The translations under genes were made by a program, and so were the position numbers. A model generated the notes under the pieces. It saw only the letters and a program-made list of their open reading frames with translations, was not told the DNA's origin and searched no databases. Of a stretch of DNA of 64,000 nt, positions 49,401-56,474 are shown in pieces (within the stretch, counting starts at the first letter, position 1; the number at the start of each line of letters is the position of its first letter). The stretch spans positions 2,284,501 to 2,348,500 of the forward strand of contig NZ_CP016756.1 of assembly GCF_001700965.1 (NCBI RefSeq), in the 5' to 3' direction. Origin of the DNA: Stenotrophomonas nitritireducens. GTDB lineage: Bacteria; Pseudomonadota; Gammaproteobacteria; Xanthomonadales; Xanthomonadaceae.

Positions 49401-50258
49401 AGCGGTTTCGCCGCGATCAGTGCCTGGCAGCAGACCGGTGACAAGAAGTATCTGGAAGCGCTGCATGCCGATGGCATCCAGGCCAAGGCGCAGCGCGAGT
49501 ACATGAACACCGAAGGCCACTGGTGGAGCGACCGCGTCGAAGCGCCGAGCGAGTTCCTGCAGCGCCTGCGTCTGGGTGGTATCGGCTTGAAGCGCAACCA
49601 GAGCTGGCCGGGGCATACCGTCAGCTGGCAATTCGACCAGCCTGAGGGTGCCGAGCAGGTTGCGTTGCTGGTGCATGCGCCCTCGCGCGAGCGTTTCAAG
49701 GTGATCGCCTACAACCTGGGCAACACGCCACTGGACGCGACGATGACCGGCTGGAACATCGCCGCAGGTACCTGGCGGGTGCGCAGTGGCGTGGATCGTG
49801 ACGGTGATGATGTGATTGACGGCAAGGCGGAAGTACGTGAGCTGCTGCTTGAGAAGAGCGCGAGCACGCAGCTGCGGTTTGCGCCGAAGCAGAGTCAGGT
49901 ATTCGAGTTCGAGCTGGTGACAGCGGGTACGCCGGTGGAGACGCGCGCCGATCTGGGTATTGGCCGCGGCGATCTGAAGATCGATGGCGAGCGCGTGCAG
50001 CTGACCGTGCACAGCCTGGGGCATGTGGGTACCGGTGCTGGCTATGCGGTGCTGGAGGATGCGCGCGGGCGTGAAGTCGCGCGGGTTGCAGTGCCTGCCT
50101 TGGAAGCGCCGCTGGATCTTGTGCCGCGCACGGTGACAGTGGAGCTGGCCTTGCCCGCCGGCTTCAAGCGAGAGGGAGCGAGTGTGCGGGTGGGCCTGGA
50201 GGGAGATGGGGCTGAGGTGACGAAGCTTAATAATCGGTTGCCGTTGCCGACGCGTTGA
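46464..50258 (+). CDS. Large secreted LamG protein of unknown activity in the pectin locus
   Basis: A 1264-residue exported protein. After a signal peptide (LACVLGLLLAPLSALAQS) comes a concanavalin/LamG-like beta domain (residues ~30-235, including GTLSFFWRSRYV and QWQHIAFAWDEDKGVKLFVDGREV). A second beta domain (~280-440) and mixed beta regions follow. A long helical region (~640-1050) has repeated Trp/aromatic pairs (WWIENRQVAYGDFGGGISDDSDLVQQWPGL, FWAAWRWSGDAKYLQALDYRVL, EGHWWSDRVEAPSEFLQRLRLGG) reminiscent of alpha/alpha-barrel glycan enzymes. The C-terminus is beta-rich. No known lyase or hydrolase family is recognised. Position between pectate lyase and esterases suggests action on pectin or rhamnogalacturonan. 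Confidence 0.85.
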   Translation: MNQKTVLRPTHLACVLGLLLAPLSALAQSPELLFRVSADHGFVADNARGDATPNFQDKVSLVDDGAHGRAIQWQDDGVLSWNAPGNIQAERGTLSFFWRSRYVVGETPFVIFRVGYADHSSWDMAWLRIDWSGHGFDAFVTDANLARTRVSFKLDSNPSPEQWQHIAFAWDEDKGVKLFVDGREVAQATTTGDYDAALDQFGLAGRVMAPYQVQSRYNFLRGSDFDEIRVYDRMLDANGVAALARNADPRSAETGTASQRAWWHRYGWESAPPPALSGATTTIRKVEFADVKDKLQWMWKGTDGIAETTWPGVYNRSRLPGRNDYMQLPDWNTYVEGGQQLDLTVPAGETINRIEIRGAAYGELKGTAGSLFNRPQGVVRSVDGFADQVGGTLHFLNTAQETPIQEIWGYQVSDTAEPEGTVKQRYQIDSSVLPDYINIASLRDYIDGRFAPDERSTVMALPKGAGSRKRGADSLPAKPMPIVHVLVPSGVGDAPAAQPLIRSWAHSWENMHDGLDGVAIDIPALDLPATHDGLIPLNIRIKDPIWPARDMIDVSVSVKPGEARTLWLDLRDRILTADSLWISVASAAPGFNAASLDGGEVRLVFKDRKEATKQHVADRFNQVRDNWGFLVEEHTTSKRQRLYARVYADLSDLLRVDPEHELGRLYWNYISYNSQGKPPFEQPLPPKGVPLWAFRQVEDLKYVRRFVDWWIENRQVAYGDFGGGISDDSDLVQQWPGLALMGVEPERLNTSLTALSDAVYKNGMFSNGLSTIETDELHAYEEGINANSAMLYLNWGDPLTVERLMETVKAFDERIILRNPQGNLLFSSNWFGGNKVYREPNWQWQKPYSFPALHPAFLIGEYNADPTGRKLVTGLADGYLAHAYKDDKGRFTLPNEINWATGKTRGGELNQGSGSGDVMHTFWAAWRWSGDAKYLQALDYRVLRGGPGVLSNLGENYVDVLGRQQDWGKQLLADAAKGGSGFAAISAWQQTGDKKYLEALHADGIQAKAQREYMNTEGHWWSDRVEAPSEFLQRLRLGGIGLKRNQSWPGHTVSWQFDQPEGAEQVALLVHAPSRERFKVIAYNLGNTPLDATMTGWNIAAGTWRVRSGVDRDGDDVIDGKAEVRELLLEKSASTQLRFAPKQSQVFEFELVTAGTPVETRADLGIGRGDLKIDGERVQLTVHSLGHVGTGAGYAVLEDARGREVARVAVPALEAPLDLVPRTVTVELALPAGFKREGASVRVGLEGDGAEVTKLNNRLPLPTR

Positions 50259-50263
50259 TGCTT

Positions 50264-50414
50264 TGAAGCCCCTCTCCCCTTGCGGGAGAGGGGTTGGGGA
50301 GAGGGGAGGCGATCGAAGATCGCTGCTTATATTCGCTCAAAAGCGAGCGTGCTCCGCACGCCTCCCCTCTTCCGCCCTTCGGGCACCTTCTCCCACAAGG
50401 GGAGAAGGGAGCAA
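50264..50414. repeat. ~150-bp stem-loop element (inverted copy at 62684)
   Basis: Starts GCCCCTCTCCCCTTGCGGG AGAGGGG, contains GCGATCGAAGATCGC and GCGTGCTCCGCACGC, and ends CACCTTCTCCCACAAGGGG. The element at 62684-62831 carries the same blocks in reverse order and orientation. Confidence 0.78.
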
Positions 50415-50450
50415 AAGCCAAAAGCCAAAAGCCAAAAGCGCCGCCCAAAA

Positions 50451-50565
50451 CTGTAGTGCCGAGCCATGCTCGGCAGGTGGCATTACCGGGAAAGCCTCTG
50501 CCGAGCATGGCTCGGCACTACAGGCGTGCCGGCTTCGCGGCTCACGCCGCTCCCACAAAACCCCT
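50451..50565. repeat. GTAG/REP palindromes
   Basis: A facing pair GTAGTGCCGAGCCATGCTCGGC (50453) and GCCGAGCATGGCTCGGCACTAC (50500-50521), followed by a single GCTTCGCGGCTCACGCCGCTCC-type arm (50532-50556). Confidence 0.82.
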
Positions 50566-50574
50566 GCGCGCCAA

Positions 50575-51165
50575 TTACGCGTCCAAACCCAATTCCCTGC
50601 ACTCACGCGCATACCAGTGCGGGGCATCACCAATCGGCTGGAATACATGGCTGCGTTCCATCACGCCCTGATAGACGTGCACCGATATCGCAATCTGGTC
50701 CTCATCACTGTTGCGCAGCGTATGGAACTCATCCGGAGGAATCAGGTTGCCGGCGCTGCCCTTGCTGCCTTGCAGGCAATCACGCGGAACGAACCGGTAA
50801 CGCTCACCCTGGCGTTCCAGCATCTGGTACGGAGTTATCTCCAGCGTGCCCTGCCATACGCCTTCCACGCACCACAGGCCGTCGTGGTCGTGCAGTGGCG
50901 TGCCCTGCCCCGGCCCCCAGGTCATGGCAATGATGCTGTAGCCATGCTGCGGGCTGCGGTAGATCTCGCGGCGCGCGTAGTGGTCATGCACTGGCGCGTG
51001 CACGCAGGCGGGCAGCACGATCTGCGGGTCCTTGATGGCCTGTTCCAGTACGCGTTGTACCTGGGTAACGGTGCTGTGGGTGTCGGCGGCCTGCACGGCG
51101 GCATCAATGCCGTCCAGCAGTCGCTGGCGCCCGACGAATTCGGGGTGCGGCGATTGCAGTGTCAT
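50575..51165 (-). CDS. Cysteine dioxygenase-like cupin protein
   Basis: A 196-residue cupin with the thiol-dioxygenase pattern: GPGQGTPLHDHDGLWCVEGVWQGTLEI gives the H-x-H iron ligands and PPDEFHTLRNSDEDQIAISVHVYQG the distal histidine. Family members oxidise cysteine, 3-mercaptopropionate or cysteamine to sulfinates. It lies inside the pectin locus on the minus strand, separated from the LamG gene by repeats and with no uronate-related motif, so it may simply be an inserted unrelated gene. Substrate uncertain. Confidence 0.82.
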   Translation of the reverse strand: MTLQSPHPEFVGRQRLLDGIDAAVQAADTHSTVTQVQRVLEQAIKDPQIVLPACVHAPVHDHYARREIYRSPQHGYSIIAMTWGPGQGTPLHDHDGLWCVEGVWQGTLEITPYQMLERQGERYRFVPRDCLQGSKGSAGNLIPPDEFHTLRNSDEDQIAISVHVYQGVMERSHVFQPIGDAPHWYARECRELGLDA

Positions 51166-51221
51166 CAGCGCAGTCTAGGCAATGCCGGTAAAGATTCCGT
51201 TGAAATGCGCCACTCACCCGC

Positions 51222-52826
51222 TCAGAACGTGCCGCGCTGGATGAAGGGTGCCTGCTGGTACAGCCGGCGCTCGCCACCACGCGGGTCGTCCATCTGCCGG
51301 CTTTGCGTATCGAACAGCATCGTTTGGCGACGCTCCAGCCCGTAGTGCTGCCAGTGCGGCAGGTCTGCATGATTCGGGTCGCCGTGGCGGGCAAAGGCCA
51401 GCAGGGCATCGCTCATCGTGTCCGCCAGCTGCTGCATCGCCGCACCGCTGCCGGTGCGTGATCCGGGCTGGGTGTTGTTGTGGAATACCAGTGGAATGTC
51501 CAGCGTATGGAAGGCGCGCAAACGGGCGACATCGCCGTCGCGGTCGTAGCCGTCCAGTTGATAGGCCCAAGTTGGCGCGCCCTGGCGCGCGCGTGCTTCG
51601 AGTTCTTCCACGGCACCGCGCCAGGAGCGGCCGGCGGTGGTTGCGGCAAAGAACACTTCTGACGGCGAATACTGCGGGTATAGCCGGCGGTATTCGGCGA
51701 TCACCACCGACGGCAATAGATCCACGTATTGCTGCGCCTCGAGCTTGGCCGGCAATTCTTCCCAGCTCAGTTCGAAATTCTTCGGGTCGTTGCCGAGGAA
51801 GGCGCGGGTTTCGTCATGTGTATTGCCGATCACCATCGGGATCGCCGCCGATTGCAGTGCTGCCTGCGGCCAGAATGGATGCACCGGCAGATTGCGTGCG
51901 TCCAGCACCGGGCCGACATACAGGCTGCTGTTCTCCACCCGCGAGGGGTCGCGCACCTTCACCGCTTCCAGCAGTTGCTGCATCGGCATGCGCCGCAACG
52001 CATCGGCATCGGTCTTGAAGTGTTCCAGCACCAGCTGCGCGCGCTGGGTGGCCGCGCGTGGGCCGGCGGCGGTGGCCTGTTGGCCGCTCATCGTCCAGGC
52101 GCGATGGAACAGGCCTTGTGCGGCCGGCATCGCCATCAGCGTGGCGATCTTGGCGCCACCACCGGATTGGCCGAACACGGTGACGTTGTCGGCATCGCCG
52201 CCGAATTCGGCCGCGTGCTGGCGCACCCATTGCAGCGCCTGGATCAGATCAAGCTGACCAACATTGCCGGAGTCGGCAAAGCGCTCGTCGCCGAGCTGGG
52301 CCAGGTAGAGATAGCCGAACAGGTTCAGCCGGTGATTGACCGTGACAACCACCACGTCGCCACGCCGGCACAGGTTGCCGCCGTCATACAGTGAGTCGCT
52401 GCCGGAGCCGTTGTTGTAGGCACCGCCGTGGATATAGAACAGGATCGGCCGCTTGCCGCCGTCGCGCAGGGCTGGCGTCCACACGTTGAGATAGAGGCAG
52501 TCTTCGCTGCCCGGGCCTTCGCTGCCGGTCTGCGGCGCGGCGGCCCCGTAGTCCAGGGCATCACGTACGCCGCGCCAGGGTTGTTCGGTCAGCGCGGACT
52601 GGAAGCGGCGTGGTGCGGTGTCGGCGCCATAGGGGACGCCCCGAAAGACGTGTACGCCGGCTTCGGTCTGGCCGCCGAGGCGGCCGCTGCGGACGCGGGC
52701 GATGGGGCTGCTGGTGGTGCTGGCCCAACTGGCGTTGCTGACGGTGGCAACGCTGGTTGCTGCGACCAGCAGGGTGGTTTGCTGGAGGAAGCTGCGGCGG
52801 GCCGGGTTGTTTGGGTTCTGGGGCAT
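51222..52826 (-). CDS. Type-B carboxylesterase with Tat-like signal
   Basis: A 534-residue carboxylesterase/lipase-family enzyme. The N-terminus PARRSFLQQTTLLVAATSVATVSNAS looks like a Tat signal (RRSFLQ), placing it in the periplasm or outside. Oxyanion-hole motif YIHGGAYNNGSG and nucleophile elbow GQSGGGAKIATL are intact, with DEDCLYLNVW-type EDCLYLNVW upstream. Likely substrates in this locus are ester decorations on pectic polymers (acetyl, methyl or feruloyl), though the family is broad. It runs opposite to the lyase genes. Confidence 0.88.
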   Translation of the reverse strand: MPQNPNNPARRSFLQQTTLLVAATSVATVSNASWASTTSSPIARVRSGRLGGQTEAGVHVFRGVPYGADTAPRRFQSALTEQPWRGVRDALDYGAAAPQTGSEGPGSEDCLYLNVWTPALRDGGKRPILFYIHGGAYNNGSGSDSLYDGGNLCRRGDVVVVTVNHRLNLFGYLYLAQLGDERFADSGNVGQLDLIQALQWVRQHAAEFGGDADNVTVFGQSGGGAKIATLMAMPAAQGLFHRAWTMSGQQATAAGPRAATQRAQLVLEHFKTDADALRRMPMQQLLEAVKVRDPSRVENSSLYVGPVLDARNLPVHPFWPQAALQSAAIPMVIGNTHDETRAFLGNDPKNFELSWEELPAKLEAQQYVDLLPSVVIAEYRRLYPQYSPSEVFFAATTAGRSWRGAVEELEARARQGAPTWAYQLDGYDRDGDVARLRAFHTLDIPLVFHNNTQPGSRTGSGAAMQQLADTMSDALLAFARHGDPNHADLPHWQHYGLERRQTMLFDTQSRQMDDPRGGERRLYQQAPFIQRGTF

Positions 52827-52877
52827 GGTGGTTGTCTTTGATCAGGCGGTTTGGTGGTCAAGAGGCCTGATGGTTCT

Positions 52878-52920
52878 GCCCCCTCTCCCCAACCCCTCTC
52901 CCGCGAGGGGAGAGGGGCTT
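52878..52920. repeat. CCCCTCTCCCC stem-loop repeat
   Basis: CCCCCTCTCCCCAACCCCTCTCCC with the reverse arm GAGGGGAGAGGGGCTT lies in the spacer between the two esterase genes. Same dispersed family as at 12.7 kb. Confidence 0.78.
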
Positions 52921-52927
52921 CAAGGCG

Positions 52928-53914
52928 TTATTTCGGTTGAGTTGTCTGCGACGCCATCCAGCTCAAGGCCAGTTGCGGCCAGGCGGCGGTGGTCAGGCCT
53001 GCGGTGCCGCGGGTGCCGAAGCCGTGGCCGCCATGCGGAAACAGGTGCATTTCGGTACTGACCTTGGCACTGCGCAGGCTGTCGTAGAACTGCAGGCTGT
53101 TGCCCACCGGCACCACGTCATCATCGGCGGCATGCAGCAGGAAGGTTGGCGGCGTGTCCGCGCGTACCTGCCGCTGCATCGAGTACTGCTGCAGCAGTGC
53201 GTCGCTGGGCATGTTGCCCAACAGGCGCTGGCGCGAGCCTGCATGGGTATCGGCGCCGATCATGGTGATGACGGGATATATCAGCAGCTGGAAATCGGGG
53301 CGCGCGCTTTCTGCGTCGATTGCATCGCTGTGCGGGTAGACGTTGCGGTCGAAGCCATTGCCCAGCCGTGCGGCGAGATGTCCGCCGGCCGAGAACCCCA
53401 TCGCGCCGATACGCTGCCGGTCCAGGCCCCATTCCGTGGCGCGGTGACGGATCAGCCGCATCGCGCGCTGCGCATCGGCGAGCGCGGCTTCGCGGTCGGT
53501 GCGGCCTTCGCCGGGTAGCCGGTAGCGCAGTACGAAAAGGGTCACGCCACCCTGCTCCACCAAGGCCGGCACCAGCGCCGTGCCTTCCTTGTCCAGCACT
53601 ACCCGCTGGTAGCCGCCGCCGGGGATTACCAGCAGCGCGCTGCCATTGGGCCGCGCCGGGCGATAGGCCACCAGATAGGGCGTGCTGACATGCTCGATAT
53701 AACGGTCTGGCAGTGCCGGATCGGCGCTGCGTTCGACGATGCGCTGCGCCTGCGGCAGCGCTTTGTCCCCCGGTGCCATACCTTGCGACCACAGCGCGAT
53801 ACGCTCGGCGGAACCCGGTGCGGGTTCACCGTCGATGGCAGCCAGCAACGGGGCTGCGGTAAATCCGATGAGGGCGGCGAAAGCCAACTGCAGCAAGGGT
53901 TTCAGTCGGATCAT
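52928..53914 (-). CDS. Secreted alpha/beta hydrolase, probable acetylesterase
   Basis: A 328-residue protein started at the ATG at 53914, which yields a proper signal peptide (MIRLKPLLQLAFAALIGFTAAPLLA); a GTG 17 codons upstream is less likely. Motifs: oxyanion LVIPGGGYQRVVLDKEG, nucleophile elbow GFSAGGHLAARLG, acid residue region HAADDDVVPVGNS and catalytic histidine HGGHGFGTRG. It resembles bacterial xylan/pectin acetylesterases (BD-FAE type). An operator-like site and promoter lie in the divergent spacer, so it belongs to the uronate regulon. Confidence 0.86.
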   Translation of the reverse strand: MIRLKPLLQLAFAALIGFTAAPLLAAIDGEPAPGSAERIALWSQGMAPGDKALPQAQRIVERSADPALPDRYIEHVSTPYLVAYRPARPNGSALLVIPGGGYQRVVLDKEGTALVPALVEQGGVTLFVLRYRLPGEGRTDREAALADAQRAMRLIRHRATEWGLDRQRIGAMGFSAGGHLAARLGNGFDRNVYPHSDAIDAESARPDFQLLIYPVITMIGADTHAGSRQRLLGNMPSDALLQQYSMQRQVRADTPPTFLLHAADDDVVPVGNSLQFYDSLRSAKVSTEMHLFPHGGHGFGTRGTAGLTTAAWPQLALSWMASQTTQPK

Positions 53915-53971
53915 GGGCGTCGGGTTTGGCGGGGTGGCGGTGGCGCGGGCCTGGTTCTGGTGCACTGCACA

Positions 53972-54000
53972 TTGTCATATGACACCGGTTTACCTTATAC
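53972..54000 (+). promoter_or_regulatory. Promoter with operator-like motif (site 3)
   Basis: TTGTCA (53972-53977), 17 bases, TTATAC (53995-54000) forms a good sigma-70 promoter for the hydratase/TRAP genes. The motif TGACACCGGTTTACC (53980-53994) lies between the two hexamers, where a bound repressor would block polymerase. Confidence 0.7.
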
Positions 54001-54054
54001 AGCCAGTCACGGCACTGTCGATGGGCAGTGCAACAAAGTCACCAGGAGACGCAC

Positions 54055-54882
54055 TTGAGCAACGACCAAGGCAGCCAGCAGCAGGCAAGCGCCGCGCTGG
54101 ACGAGATTGCCCGCACTTTTGTGGAAGCACGCCGCGACGGCCGTTCACTTCCGGATTTCCCGGGTGCAATCCCGGAGGACTTGGTCACTGCCTACCAGGT
54201 GCAGGACCTGGCCATCGGCCGTTGGGATGACAGCGTGGTCGGCTGGAAAGTGGGCTATATCGCTGCCGAGCGCCGCGACAACTCCGGTGATGACCGTCTG
54301 CTTGGGCCGATTTTCAAGCGTAATCTCTGGAATGCTACCGGTGGCATCGTGGAGATCCCGGTATTTGCGGCCGCCGGCGGCTTCGCCGCGGTAGAGGCCG
54401 AATACGTGCTGGAACTGCTGGCCGATGCACCGGCCGACAAGCTGGACTGGACCCCGGAAGAAGCTGAAGCGCTGCCGGCGCGGCTGTTCATCGGCGTGGA
54501 AGTGGCTAGCAGCCCGCTCAAGACCATCAACGTGCTGGGCCCGCGCGTGGTGGTGTCCGATTTTGGCAACAACAACGGCCTGGTGCTGGGTGGCGAAGTG
54601 CCGAACTGGACCCGCTGCGACGAGCCGGAGCTGCGCGCACAGACCGAGATCGACGGCGTGGTGGTCGGCACCGGTGGCGCCAGCACCCTGCCCGGCGGCC
54701 TGCGTGCAGCCTATGCCTTTGCGCTGTCGCGTTCGGCCAAGCGTGGCCGGCCGTTGAAGAAGGGCGAGCTGATCGCCACCGGCAACGCCACCGGCATCCA
54801 CGACATCGCCGTGGGCCAGGTGGCATTGATTCGCTTCGCCGGTTACGGCGACATTTCCTGCAGGGCCGTGCCGGCCGGGTAA
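54055..54882 (+). CDS. FAH-family / 2-keto-4-pentenoate hydratase-like enzyme
   Basis: About 275 residues if started at the TTG at 54055, which has CAGGAG 7-8 bases upstream; an in-frame ATG at 54028 lacks a good site. The protein matches the 2-keto-4-pentenoate hydratase/decarboxylase branch of the fumarylacetoacetate-hydrolase superfamily (PEDLVTAYQVQDLAIG, VGWKVGYIAAERR, VEAEYVLEL, GVEVASSPL, RVVVSDFGNNNGLVLG, GKRGRPLKKGELIATGNATGI-like end). Such enzymes hydrate or decarboxylate 2-oxo acids with Mg2+. It heads the TRAP operon and shares the uronate operator, so it may process a 2-oxo sugar acid. Confidence 0.85.
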   Translation: MSNDQGSQQQASAALDEIARTFVEARRDGRSLPDFPGAIPEDLVTAYQVQDLAIGRWDDSVVGWKVGYIAAERRDNSGDDRLLGPIFKRNLWNATGGIVEIPVFAAAGGFAAVEAEYVLELLADAPADKLDWTPEEAEALPARLFIGVEVASSPLKTINVLGPRVVVSDFGNNNGLVLGGEVPNWTRCDEPELRAQTEIDGVVVGTGGASTLPGGLRAAYAFALSRSAKRGRPLKKGELIATGNATGIHDIAVGQVALIRFAGYGDISCRAVPAG

Positions 54883-54919
54883 TCCCGGCAGCCACGGTAG
54901 CAACGCGTTGGAGGGCGCT

Positions 54920-55924
54920 ATGGTTACTCGAAGAGGCTTTCTCAAAACCGGCATGGGGGCATTTGCCGCACCGGCACTTGCCGCCTGCTCGGCAGGCAGC
55001 AAGGGTGTGGCCGGCGGCAGCCAGCTGCTGACCGCCACCGATGTACACGTGGCCGATTACCCGACCGTCACCGCGGTCAAGTGGATCGGCGAACAGCTGC
55101 GCCGCGAAACCGGCGGCCGCCTGGGCTTGAACCAGTTCCACTCCGGCCAGCTCGGCCGCGAGTCCGAGGCGATCGACATGGCCCGCTTCGGTGCCATCGA
55201 CATCACCCGCGTTTATTCCGGTGCGCTCAACAATGCGTTTCCGCTGACCCGCGCGCTGTGCCTGCCGTATGTGTTCGACTCGGTCGCACATATGCGCCGC
55301 GCACTGGATGGCGGCGTTGCCGATGCGGTGTTGCAGGGCTTTGAAAGCCGCGATCTGGTCGGCCTGGCTGTCTATGACTCCGGCGCGCGCAGCTTCTACA
55401 ACACCAAGCATCCGATTGTTGAGCCCAAGGACCTGCATGGCCTGAAGCTGCGCGTGGCCAGCTCGGACATCTTCCTGCAGCTGATGCGTCTGTTCGGTGC
55501 CAACCCCACGCCGATGTCGCTGGGCGACACGTTCTCCGGCATGGAGACGCACATGATCGACGGCGCCGAAAACAATATGCGCAGCTTCCATTCCAGCCGC
55601 CATTTCGAGGCAGCGCATTACTGGTCCGAGAGCCAGCATTCGTACGCGCCGGACATCCTGCTGATGTCGCGCCGCAGCCTGGACGCACTGAGCCCTTCCG
55701 ATCGCCGCCTGGTGATCGAGCTGGCGCGGCAGTCGGTGCAGGTGATGCGCACCGCCTGGGACGCGTCCGAAGACAAGGCCCGCGAAGCGGTGCTGGCATC
55801 CGGGGTGAAGTCCAACGCAGTGGACATGCCGGCGTTCCGCGCCGCTGCCGAACCGTTGCTGCGTGACTACCTGCAGCAGGCCGATATCGCCGCGCTGCAC
55901 CGTCGCATCCGCGACTTCGCCTGA
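54920..55924 (+). CDS. dctP: TRAP transporter solute-binding protein (DctP)
   Basis: A 334-residue periplasmic binding protein started at the ATG at 54920 (GGAGG upstream). The N-terminus MVTRRGFLKTGMGAFAAPALAACSAGS combines a Tat-like RRGFLK with a lipobox LAAC. DctP-family features follow: PTVTAVKWIGEQLRRETGGRLGLNQFHSGQLG, GLAVYDSGARSFYNTKHPI and MSLGDTFSGMETHMIDGAENN, with the ligand-carboxylate arginine in the DLHGLKLRV region. The companion DctQ and DctM genes follow directly. In this locus the ligand is most probably a (di)galacturonate-type acid. Confidence 0.94.
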   Translation: MVTRRGFLKTGMGAFAAPALAACSAGSKGVAGGSQLLTATDVHVADYPTVTAVKWIGEQLRRETGGRLGLNQFHSGQLGRESEAIDMARFGAIDITRVYSGALNNAFPLTRALCLPYVFDSVAHMRRALDGGVADAVLQGFESRDLVGLAVYDSGARSFYNTKHPIVEPKDLHGLKLRVASSDIFLQLMRLFGANPTPMSLGDTFSGMETHMIDGAENNMRSFHSSRHFEAAHYWSESQHSYAPDILLMSRRSLDALSPSDRRLVIELARQSVQVMRTAWDASEDKAREAVLASGVKSNAVDMPAFRAAAEPLLRDYLQQADIAALHRRIRDFA

Positions 55925-55937
55925 GGGGGCCGTACCG

Positions 55938-56471
55938 ATGTCCGATTCCAACGTACAACCGGCCCCGGCAGGCTTCCAGCGTGTGCTGGAAAAACTCGCC
56001 GACGTGGTCATCTACATCGCCGTCGCCGCCCTGCTCGGGCTGGTGGTGGTGCAGGGCTGGCAGGTCTTTGCCCGCTATGTGATCAACGATTCGCCGAGCT
56101 GGACCGAGCCGGTCACCCTGCTACTGCTGAGCACCACGATGAGCATGGGCGCGGCCGCGGGCGTGTATACCAATCGCCATTTCGGCTTCTTCCTGCTGGC
56201 CGAGCAGATGCATCCGCTGGTCAAGCGCGTCATCGATGCGCTGGTGCCGCTGATCGTCGCCACCATTGGCGGCTTTCTCGCCCGCTGGGGTTGGGTGCTG
56301 TGGCTGGATGGCCTGCACATCAAGACCGCCGGCGCCAACCTGCCGCAGAGCGTGAACTACCTGCCGCTGAGCATCGGTGGTGCGCTGATGGCGGTATTCG
56401 CGCTCAATCGCCTGCTGTTGTCGCTGCGTGCTGGCGCCGGCAACGCCGCCAACGCTGAAGGAGACCGCTGA
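55938..56471 (+). CDS. dctQ: TRAP transporter small membrane subunit (DctQ)
   Basis: A 177-residue four-helix membrane protein started at the ATG at 55938. Helices lie at VVIYIAVAALLGLVVVQGWQVFARY, PVTLLLLSTTMSMGAAAG, ALVPLIVATIGGFLARWGWVL and YLPLSIGGALMAVFALNRLLL. The conserved NDSPSWTEP segment after helix 1 is characteristic of DctQ. It sits 13 bases after dctP and 3 bases before dctM, so the three are one operon. Confidence 0.94.
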   Translation: MSDSNVQPAPAGFQRVLEKLADVVIYIAVAALLGLVVVQGWQVFARYVINDSPSWTEPVTLLLLSTTMSMGAAAGVYTNRHFGFFLLAEQMHPLVKRVIDALVPLIVATIGGFLARWGWVLWLDGLHIKTAGANLPQSVNYLPLSIGGALMAVFALNRLLLSLRAGAGNAANAEGDR

Positions 56472-56474
56472 GTC

